Source: Intestinirhabdus alba | GTDB lineage: Bacteria; Pseudomonadota; Gammaproteobacteria; Enterobacterales; Enterobacteriaceae | Length of the DNA: 64,000 nucleotides | Assembly (NCBI RefSeq): GCF_009711095.1 | Contig: NZ_WMJZ01000010.1 | Coordinates: 62,001-126,000, forward strand | Reading direction: 5' to 3' | Shown here: piece after piece, positions 58,072-64,000 of the stretch | Layout of the letters: every line of letters starts with the position of its first letter | Numbering within the stretch: position 1 is the first letter of the stretch | Notes under the pieces: generated by a model | Database searches by the model: none | What the model was told of the DNA's origin: nothing | The model's input: the letters and a program-made list of their open reading frames with translations, nothing else | Translations under genes and position numbers: made by a program

Positions 58072-58563
58072 TTAGCGGACGACCGCGCTTTGCACATTCT
58101 CTTCCGCTTTCCAGATCCGGTACTTCACTTCTATGTTCTCCGGGACGTACACCACAATCGGCAGCCTGCTGTTGTAGCGCAGCATCTCTTTGTCGCCCAG
58201 CCAGGCGGTAACAAATTTCTGCGTTTTTTTGCCGTCCGGACAGGCCATCAGGGTGGAAACCGGGGAAGCGGCCTTCTCAAAAATGTAATAGTCGTAGCCC
58301 CAGCCTTCCAGGGTTTTGCTCTCCAGCTTTCCGCCGAGGCGGTGCCGGTTGCAATCCACCTCCATCGTCTGGCCAATCAGCAGTTCCACTTTGAGAGTAG
58401 ACTCATCTTCCTGTGGGGTAAGCTGAATAACCTGGCGTTTCATCCCGCTTTCCGCCTTCGGCCAGGGGGCGATTTTCTCCAGCGGCCGGGCGTCAGCGGC
58501 CCAGGCTGAGGTGCTGGCAAACGCCGCAAACAGGACGGCAGGTAATATCATCTTCATTTTCAC
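58072..58563 (-). CDS. eco: ecotin, periplasmic serine-protease inhibitor
   Basis: Dimeric periplasmic inhibitor of trypsin-fold serine proteases, thought to protect the cell from host elastase and similar enzymes. It has 163 residues with a signal peptide of about 22 (cleavage after SAWA). The mature protein shows ecotin motifs: [57 protein letters not shown] and [22 protein letters not shown]. The two cysteines of the reactive-loop disulfide are present. The reactive site reads [10 protein letters not shown], so the P1 residue is leucine (Leu105 of the precursor), where E. coli has methionine. Located just upstream of nap, as in E. coli. Confidence 0.95.
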   Translation of the reverse strand: MKMKMILPAVLFAAFASTSAWAADARPLEKIAPWPKAESGMKRQVIQLTPQEDESTLKVELLIGQTMEVDCNRHRLGGKLESKTLEGWGYDYYIFEKAASPVSTLMACPDGKKTQKFVTAWLGDKEMLRYNSRLPIVVYVPENIEVKYRIWKAEENVQSAVVR

Positions 58564-58818
58564 AGCGATTCCTTTTTATCTATTGCCGACATCTTTCACG
58601 CGGCATCGGCGTTGACACCTTATATGCGGCCTGAAACGGATGGGATATTGCACAACGTTGGCGACAGATTAACACGACGGCATATGAGATAAATCTGCTT
58701 TTACCGCGAGCGGACGGTGAGCGGCGGTCTGACAAGCGGTTTCGATATGTAAATATCAATATAACCCGTTGAAAATTTCAGATAAATACGCCTTTCCGGG
58801 CGGTTTATTACCGCGATT

Positions 58819-58879
58819 TTGATCCGGCTACCGCAATTACCCCAATCGGGGTATGCACCTCAGACACATCCTTTAATAT
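58819..58879 (+). promoter_or_regulatory. nap control region: NarP site and probable FNR site
   Basis: TACCCCAATCGGGGTA (58838-58853) is an almost ideal 7-2-7 inverted-heptamer site for NarP/NarL. Exactly 20 bp upstream, centre to centre, lies TTGATCCGGCTACC (58819-58832), whose left half is a perfect FNR half-site and whose right half is degenerate. The spacing copies the E. coli napF promoter (FNR at -64.5, NarP at -44.5). The TAATAT at 58874-58879 fits the predicted -10. The remainder of the 459-bp eco-napF gap holds no gene that I can support. Confidence 0.72.
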
Positions 58880-59022
58880 CTTAGCGGCATAATAATGATT
58901 CAGGCTGACTTCCCTGTCTAAACAGAGGGTAAGCGCTTCTGCTGCCGGGAAAACGTCTGATAATTTTACGCTTGATTCAGCCGCGCACTCCCCCGTGAGC
59001 GCCGCTTATGGAAGGCAACGTG

Positions 59023-59514
59023 ATGGTCGATCTCTCCCGTCGAAATATTCTGACAGGCAGCTGGCGTGCGGCCCGCGGCGAGATCCGTCCGCCCTGGACC
59101 CAGGAAGATAGCGCTTTTCTTTCCCGCTGCATCCGCTGCGACGCCTGTGTCCAGGCCTGCGAAAACGGCATTCTGCAGCGCGGCGCGGGCGGCTATCCGG
59201 CGGTAAATTTTCTGCGGGGGGAATGCAGCTTTTGTTATGCCTGCGCCAGCGCCTGTCCGGAAGCACTTTTTTCCCCGCGCCACGCCAGGGCCTGGGATCT
59301 GCGGTTTACCCTCGGGGAGGCATGTCTGGCGCAGCGCTCTATTGAGTGCCGCCGCTGTGAGGACAGCTGCGAGCCACAGGCCATTACCTTTCGCCCGACG
59401 TTGTCCGGCATCTATCAGCCCCGGCTCGTCGTTGAGGCATGTAGCGGATGCGGTGCATGCGTGGCGGATTGCCCGGTGTCAGCCATTACCGTGGAGTATA
59501 ACCATGCACACTAA
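59023..59514 (+). CDS. napF: NapF, ferredoxin-type assembly protein of periplasmic nitrate reductase
   Basis: Cytoplasmic iron-sulfur protein that helps mature NapA before export. The ATG at 59023 has GGAAGG 7 bp upstream and gives 163 residues (E. coli 164), starting MVDLSRRNILTGSWR; an ATG at 59008 would add five. Cysteine clusters are CIRCDACVQACENG, CSFCYACASACPEA, CRRCEDSCEP and CSGCGACVADCPVSA, consistent with several [4Fe-4S] centres. First gene of the nap operon; its end overlaps napD by 11 bp. Confidence 0.95.
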   Translation: MVDLSRRNILTGSWRAARGEIRPPWTQEDSAFLSRCIRCDACVQACENGILQRGAGGYPAVNFLRGECSFCYACASACPEALFSPRHARAWDLRFTLGEACLAQRSIECRRCEDSCEPQAITFRPTLSGIYQPRLVVEACSGCGACVADCPVSAITVEYNHAH

Positions 59515-59767
59515 CTGGCAGGTCTGCAGCCTGATTGTTCAGGCTAAAGGCGAAGTTTTACAGGATGTCAGCGCCCGGCTGAACGCCTTCCCCGGCTGTG
59601 AAGTCGCCGTTAGCGACAGGGAGAGCGGTCAGCTGATCGTCGTGGCGGAAGCAGAGCACAGCGAAACGCTGATGCAAACAATTGAGTCGGTACGCAACGT
59701 TGCGGGCGTGCTGGCGGTGTCGCTGGTTTATCACCAGCAGGATGAGCAAGGTGAGGAAACGCCATGA
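59504..59767 (+). CDS. napD: NapD, NapA signal-peptide chaperone
   Basis: Small cytoplasmic chaperone that binds the NapA twin-arginine signal peptide and delays export until the cofactor is loaded. The 87 residues, equal to E. coli, begin [18 protein letters not shown] and include [26 protein letters not shown] and [28 protein letters not shown], with a ferredoxin-like alpha/beta pattern. The ATG at 59504 lies inside the napF 3' end (11-bp overlap), and the stop overlaps the napA ATG by four bases. All three are thus coupled. Confidence 0.96.
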   Translation: MHTNWQVCSLIVQAKGEVLQDVSARLNAFPGCEVAVSDRESGQLIVVAEAEHSETLMQTIESVRNVAGVLAVSLVYHQQDEQGEETP

Positions 59768-62250
59768 AACTCAGTCGTCGTAGCTTTATGAAAGCTAACG
59801 CCGTTGCGGCCGCTGCGGCGGCTGCCGGGCTAAGCGTGCCGGGCGTCGCCCGCGCCGTCGTGGGGCAGCAGGAAGCCATTAAGTGGGACAAAGCCCCGTG
59901 CCGCTTTTGCGGAACGGGGTGCGGCGTGCTGGTCGGCACCCAGCAGGGGCGCATCGTCGCCTGCCAGGGCGACCCGGATGCGCCGGTCAACCGCGGTCTT
60001 AACTGCATTAAGGGCTACTTCCTGCCCAAAATCATGTACGGAGAGGATCGTTTAACCCAGCCGCTGCTGCGTATGAAGGACGGCCAGTACAGCAAAGACG
60101 GCGAATTTACGCCGATTAGCTGGGAGAAGGCCTTTGACGTAATGGAAGAGAAGTTTAAAACGTCGCTTAAGGAGAAAGGGCCAGAAGCGATCGGCATGTT
60201 CGGCTCCGGCCAGTGGACTGTCTGGGAAGGCTACGCCGCGGCGAAGCTGTTTAAGGCCGGGTTCCGCTCGAACAATATCGACCCGAACGCGCGCCACTGC
60301 ATGGCGTCGGCGGTGGTCGGCTTTATGCGCACCTTTGGCATGGATGAGCCGATGGGCTGCTACGACGATATCGAGCAGACCGACGCCTTCGTTCTCTGGG
60401 GCTCCAATATGGCGGAGATGCACCCGATCCTCTGGTCGCGTATCACCAACCGCCGCCTGTCGGATCCGAACGTCACCGTCAACGTACTCTCCACCTACCA
60501 GCACCGCAGCTTCGAGCTGGCGGACAACGGGATGGTCTTTACGCCGCAGACCGACCTGGTGATCCTGAACTATATCGCCAACTACATTATCCAGAACAAC
60601 GCGGTTAACCAGGCGTTTATGGATAAGCACGTCAACCTGCGCAGAGGGGTAACGGATATCGGCTACGGCCTGCGTCCGACCCATCCGCTGGAGAAGGCGG
60701 CGAAGAATCCCGGCTCAGGGGACTCCGAGCCGATGAGCTTCGAAGAGTACAAGGCCTTCGTGGCGGAGTACACGCTGGAAAAAACCGCCGAAATGTCCGG
60801 CGTGCCGAAAGATCAGCTGGAGAAGCTGGCGCAGCTGTACGCCGATCCGAACAAGAAGGTGATCTCCTACTGGACGATGGGCTTCAACCAGCACAGCCGC
60901 GGCGTGTGGGCCAATAACATGGTCTACAACCTGCACCTGCTGACCGGCAAAATCTCCCGGCCTGGCTGCGGCCCGTTCTCCCTGACCGGCCAGCCCTCCG
61001 CCTGCGGCACCGCCCGCGAAGTGGGCACCTTCGCCCACCGCCTGCCGGCCGACATGGTGGTCACCAACGAGAAGCACCGCGATATCTGCGAGAAGCACTG
61101 GCAGATCCCGACCGGCACCATTCCGGCGAAGATCGGCCTGCACGCCGTGGCGCAGGATCGTGCCCTGAAGGACGGTAAGCTCAATGTTTACTGGACCATG
61201 TGTACCAATAACCTGCAGGCGGGGCCGAACATCAACGAGGAGCGACTGCCGGGCTGGCGCGATCCGCGTAACTTTATCATCGTCTCCGATCCCTATCCGA
61301 CCATCAGCGCCCTGGCCGCCGACCTGATCCTGCCGACCGCCATGTGGGTGGAAAAAGAGGGGGCCTACGGCAACGCCGAGCGCCGCACCCAGTTCTGGCG
61401 TCAGCAGATTAAAGCGCCGGGCGAAGCCAAATCCGACCTGTGGCAGCTGGTGCAGTTCTCTCGCCGTTTCAAAACCGACGAGGTCTGGTCAGAAGAGCTG
61501 CTGGCGCAGAAGCCGGAGCTGCGCGGCAAAACCCTGTACGAAGTGCTGTTCGCCACGCCTGCGGTAACGAAATACCCGCTGAGCGAGCTGGCGGAAGATC
61601 AACTGAACGATGAATCCCGGGAGCTGGGCTTCTATCTGCAAAAAGGGCTGTTTGAAGAGTACGCCTGGTTCGGCCGCGGACACGGCCACGATCTGGCACC
61701 GTTCGACGATTACCACAAGGCGCGCGGCCTGCGCTGGCCGGTGGTCGATGGCAAAGAGACCCAGTGGCGCTATATCGAAGGCAGCGATCCTTACGTGAAG
61801 GCGGGGGAAGGCTACAAATTCTACGGCAAACCGGACGGCAAGGCGGTGATCTTCGCGCTGCCGTTCGAACCGGCGGCGGAATCGCCGGATAAAGAGTACG
61901 ACCTGTGGCTCTCCACCGGCCGCGTGCTGGAGCACTGGCATACCGGCAGTATGACCCGCCGCGTGCCGGAGCTGCACCGCGCCTTCCCGGAAGCGGTGGT
62001 GTACGTTCATCCGCTGGATGCGAAAGCGCGCGGCCTGCGCCGCGGGGACAAGGTAAAAATCGTCTCCCGCCGCGGCGAGGTGATTTCGGTTGTCGAAACG
62101 CGCGGGCGTAACCGTCCGCCCCAGGGGCTGGTCTATATGCCGTTCTTCGACGCCGCGCAGCTGGTGAACAACCTGACGCTGGACGCGACAGACCCGCTCT
62201 CTAAAGAGGCGGATTTCAAGAAGTGCGCCGTTAAGCTGATGAAGGTGTAA
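59764..62250 (+). CDS. napA: periplasmic nitrate reductase catalytic subunit NapA
   Basis: Molybdenum bis-MGD enzyme that reduces nitrate to nitrite in the periplasm. The 828 residues match E. coli. A twin-arginine signal, [20 protein letters not shown], is followed by cleavage near VARA. The [4Fe-4S] ligands lie in [13 protein letters not shown] (residues about 46-58) and NCIKGYF (about 79-85). The molybdenum-ligand cysteine is in [14 protein letters not shown] (about residue 181). The C-terminal cofactor-binding domain (about 700-828) includes [17 protein letters not shown]. It overlaps napD by four bases and napG follows after 6 bp. Confidence 0.97.
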   Translation: MKLSRRSFMKANAVAAAAAAAGLSVPGVARAVVGQQEAIKWDKAPCRFCGTGCGVLVGTQQGRIVACQGDPDAPVNRGLNCIKGYFLPKIMYGEDRLTQPLLRMKDGQYSKDGEFTPISWEKAFDVMEEKFKTSLKEKGPEAIGMFGSGQWTVWEGYAAAKLFKAGFRSNNIDPNARHCMASAVVGFMRTFGMDEPMGCYDDIEQTDAFVLWGSNMAEMHPILWSRITNRRLSDPNVTVNVLSTYQHRSFELADNGMVFTPQTDLVILNYIANYIIQNNAVNQAFMDKHVNLRRGVTDIGYGLRPTHPLEKAAKNPGSGDSEPMSFEEYKAFVAEYTLEKTAEMSGVPKDQLEKLAQLYADPNKKVISYWTMGFNQHSRGVWANNMVYNLHLLTGKISRPGCGPFSLTGQPSACGTAREVGTFAHRLPADMVVTNEKHRDICEKHWQIPTGTIPAKIGLHAVAQDRALKDGKLNVYWTMCTNNLQAGPNINEERLPGWRDPRNFIIVSDPYPTISALAADLILPTAMWVEKEGAYGNAERRTQFWRQQIKAPGEAKSDLWQLVQFSRRFKTDEVWSEELLAQKPELRGKTLYEVLFATPAVTKYPLSELAEDQLNDESRELGFYLQKGLFEEYAWFGRGHGHDLAPFDDYHKARGLRWPVVDGKETQWRYIEGSDPYVKAGEGYKFYGKPDGKAVIFALPFEPAAESPDKEYDLWLSTGRVLEHWHTGSMTRRVPELHRAFPEAVVYVHPLDAKARGLRRGDKVKIVSRRGEVISVVETRGRNRPPQGLVYMPFFDAAQLVNNLTLDATDPLSKEADFKKCAVKLMKV

Positions 62251-62256
62251 TGCAGC

Positions 62257-62952
62257 ATGGCCCGCTCAGCAAAGCCGCAAAACGGCCGCCGCCGCTTTCT
62301 GCGCGACGTTGCGCGCACGGCGGGCGGGCTGGCCGCCGTTGGCGTGGTGCTGGGGCTGCAGCAGCAGACCGCCCGCGCCGCCGGCGTGCGGCTGCGTCCG
62401 CCGGGGGCGAAGCCTGAGGCCGCGTTTGCCAGCGCCTGCGTGCGCTGCGGCCAGTGCGTACAGGCCTGCCCCTACGACACGCTGAAGCTGGCGACGCTGG
62501 CCTCCGGCCTCAGCGCCGGTACGCCTTACTTTGTCGCCCGGGATATCCCCTGCGAGATGTGCGAGGAGATCCCCTGCGCCAGAGTGTGCCCCAGCGGGGC
62601 GCTGGATCGGGAGCTGGCCTCCATTGACGATGCGCGGATGGGGCTGGCGGTGCTGATGGATCAGGAAAACTGCCTTAACTTCCAGGGGCTGCGCTGCGAC
62701 GTCTGCTATCGGGAATGTCCGAAGATTGACGACGCTATCACCCTTGAGCTGGAGCGTAATATGCGCACCGGCAAACACGCGCGGTTTTTACCCACCGTCC
62801 ACAGCGACGCCTGCACCGGCTGCGGCAAGTGTGAAAAAGTGTGCGTACTGGAGCAGCCGGCAATAAAGGTGCTGCCGCTGTCGCTGGCGAAAGGGGAGCT
62901 GGGCCACCACTACCGCTTCGGCTGGCTGGAGGGCAAAGATGGCAAATCGTAA
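62257..62952 (+). CDS. napG: NapG, periplasmic ferredoxin-type quinol dehydrogenase subunit
   Basis: Exported iron-sulfur protein that, with NapH, forms a quinol dehydrogenase feeding NapC/NapB/NapA, preferring menaquinol and ubiquinol. It has 231 residues. An N-terminal twin-arginine signal, [21 protein letters not shown], precedes four [4Fe-4S] motifs: [40 protein letters not shown] and [16 protein letters not shown]. The start follows napA by 6 bp. The end overlaps napH by 14 bp. Confidence 0.96.
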   Translation: MARSAKPQNGRRRFLRDVARTAGGLAAVGVVLGLQQQTARAAGVRLRPPGAKPEAAFASACVRCGQCVQACPYDTLKLATLASGLSAGTPYFVARDIPCEMCEEIPCARVCPSGALDRELASIDDARMGLAVLMDQENCLNFQGLRCDVCYRECPKIDDAITLELERNMRTGKHARFLPTVHSDACTGCGKCEKVCVLEQPAIKVLPLSLAKGELGHHYRFGWLEGKDGKS

Positions 62953-63832
62953 ACGTGACGCCGGGCGTGAAGCGCTGGAGAAGAAGGGCTGGTGGCGCAG
63001 CCACCGCTGGCTTGTGCTTCGCCGCCTCAGCCAGCTGGCGGTGCTGGGGATGTTTCTCAGCGGCCCGTGGCTGGGGGTCTGGATCCTGCACGGCAACTAC
63101 AGCAGCAGCCTGCTGCTGGACACCGTGCCGTTGACCGATCCGCTGATGACCCTGCAGAGCCTGGCGAGCGGCCATCTGCCCGCCGCCGTGGCGCTGACGG
63201 GGGCGGCGATCGTGGCGGCGGCGTACGCCCTGGCAGGCAAGCGGTTATTTTGCGGCTGGGTTTGTCCGCTGAATCCCGTCACCGACCTGGCGAGCTGGCT
63301 GCGCAGACGGTTTGACCTGAATCAGTCCGCCACGCTGCCGCGTCGTATACGGTACGTGCTGCTGGCGGTGGTGCTGGTGGGGTCGGCGCTGAGCGGAACC
63401 CTGCTGTGGGAGTGGATTAACCCTGTTTCCCTGCTCGGGCGTAGTCTGGTAATGGGGTTCGGCAGCGGCATCCTGCTGATTATCGCACTGTTTTTATTTG
63501 ATTTACTGGTCGTTGAACACGGCTGGTGCGGGCATCTCTGTCCGATGGGAGCGCTGTACGGCGCGCTGGGAAGTAAAGGCGCGCTGACCGTAGCGGCGAA
63601 CGCGCGACAGAAGTGTAACCGCTGTATGGATTGTTTTCATGTTTGCCCGGAACCGCATGTACTACGTGCGCCGGTGCTGGATGAGCAAAGCCCGGTGCAG
63701 GTCACCAGCCGCGACTGCATGGCCTGCGGCCGCTGCGTGGATGTCTGTTCTGAGGATGTATTTACAATAACAATACACAAAATCATTCGGGATGCATCGC
63801 GGCGGCAAGCGAGGAATTCCCCGGGAGCATAG
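62939..63832 (+). CDS. napH: NapH, membrane ferredoxin-type quinol dehydrogenase subunit, altered C-terminus
   Basis: Membrane partner of NapG that oxidises quinol and passes electrons to the Nap system. It has 297 residues (E. coli 287) and four membrane helices. Paired CxxxCP motifs at the cytoplasmic side are [10 protein letters not shown] and [10 protein letters not shown]. Two [4Fe-4S] clusters lie near the C-terminus ([13 protein letters not shown] and [14 protein letters not shown]). The protein matches E. coli up to VFTIT; the last 19 residues ([19 protein letters not shown]) are encoded by an ERIC element in place of the usual TRWSSGAKS-like tail. All cofactor ligands precede the change, so function is probably kept. 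Confidence 0.94.
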   Translation: MANRKRDAGREALEKKGWWRSHRWLVLRRLSQLAVLGMFLSGPWLGVWILHGNYSSSLLLDTVPLTDPLMTLQSLASGHLPAAVALTGAAIVAAAYALAGKRLFCGWVCPLNPVTDLASWLRRRFDLNQSATLPRRIRYVLLAVVLVGSALSGTLLWEWINPVSLLGRSLVMGFGSGILLIIALFLFDLLVVEHGWCGHLCPMGALYGALGSKGALTVAANARQKCNRCMDCFHVCPEPHVLRAPVLDEQSPVQVTSRDCMACGRCVDVCSEDVFTITIHKIIRDASRRQARNSPGA

Positions 63833-63894
63833 TCACTATGCGACCAGGGGGCGGAGTGCAGCCTACAAAGAGGCAGCCTGAAGGATGAAGTGTA
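63774..63894. repeat. ERIC element between napH and napB
   Basis: About 121 bp with imperfect dyad symmetry and ends TACACAAAATCATTCGGGATGC... and ...CTGAAGGATGAAGTGTA. The core contains GAATTCCCCGGGAGC, the central palindrome CATAGTCACTATG and GGGGGCGGAGTGCAGCC, all hallmarks of enterobacterial repetitive intergenic consensus. Flanking TA dinucleotides on each side fit ERIC insertion at TA. The left 59 bp are translated as the end of NapH; the right half separates napH from napB. Confidence 0.85.
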
Positions 63895-63921
63895 CACACG
63901 ATGGAGTTCGGGAGCGAAACA

Positions 63922-64000
63922 ATGAAAAGCCATGACCTGAAAAAAGCGCTGCGTCAATGGACGGCCCTGCTGGCCCTGGCCGTGAGCGGCGCGGTGTGGG
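63922..64000 (+). CDS. napB: NapB, diheme cytochrome c subunit, 5' part
   Basis: Periplasmic diheme cytochrome that donates electrons to NapA. Only the first 26 codons are in the window: MKSHDLKKALRQWTALLALAVSGAVW, a Sec signal peptide matching E. coli NapB. GGGAGCG lies 6 bp before the ATG. The heme-binding motifs lie beyond the window. The 89-bp gap from napH contains the second half of the ERIC element; coupling to napH translation is thus lost. Confidence 0.9.
   Translation, partial: MKSHDLKKALRQWTALLALAVSGAVW

Overview
The window is a chromosomal segment of a motile enterobacterium (family Enterobacteriaceae). Gene content and order follow the Escherichia coli/Salmonella backbone from the nuo operon to the nap operon, and protein lengths match those families residue for residue in many cases (for example NuoH 325, NuoL 613, NrdA 761, RcsC 949, YojI 547). 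Base composition looks GC-rich, and a cheV gene with a FliA-type promoter implies flagella, which points towards the Enterobacter/Klebsiella aerogenes/Kosakonia/Citrobacter part of the family. The genus cannot be fixed from sequence alone.

Layout. 1-8742: the distal half of the complex I operon (nuoG 3' end to nuoN), interrupted by one 230-bp repeat-bearing gap between nuoL and nuoM. 8978-12396: a small unrecognised lipoprotein, cheV, RNase BN/Z (rbn), elaA and elaB. 12500-19539: the menaquinone operon menF-D-H-B-C-E. 19635-22185: pmrD, ais and the CinA-like yfaY; the arn operon that normally lies between pmrD and ais is not here. 22495-26664: the L-rhamnonate operon rhmR-D-T-A. 26719-33472: divergent glpACB and glpTQ. 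33649-39223: inaA, then the class Ia ribonucleotide reductase set nrdA-nrdB-yfaE, and ubiG. 39418-42054: gyrA. 42264-50316: the Rcs phosphorelay (rcsC, rcsB, rcsD), micF and a wrecked ompC. 50502-55068: apbE, ada, alkB, yojI. 55208-57851: mgtE and a SulP-type transporter, in the place where E. coli K-12 carries mqo. 58072-64000: ecotin and the periplasmic nitrate reductase operon napFDAGH and the start of napB.

How the genes fit together. Much of the window is respiratory: complex I, menaquinone synthesis, anaerobic glycerol-3-phosphate dehydrogenase and Nap form a plausible anaerobic chain (NADH or G3P to menaquinone to nitrate). The second theme is the envelope: PmrD/Ais, Rcs, MicF/OmpC, ecotin and the ApbE lipoprotein.

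What is unusual. I saw no prophage, insertion sequence, CRISPR array or defence island, and nothing I would call a new biological system. The irregularities are small and local: ompC is a pseudogene (frameshifted signal peptide plus a large internal deletion) behind an apparently intact OmpR region; an array of seven consecutive hairpins sits between micF and ompC and shares one end with a 93-bp MITE-like element upstream of yfaY; an ERIC element has rewritten the C-terminus of NapH; and three expected backbone genes or operons (arn, yfaZ, mqo) are missing from their usual places.
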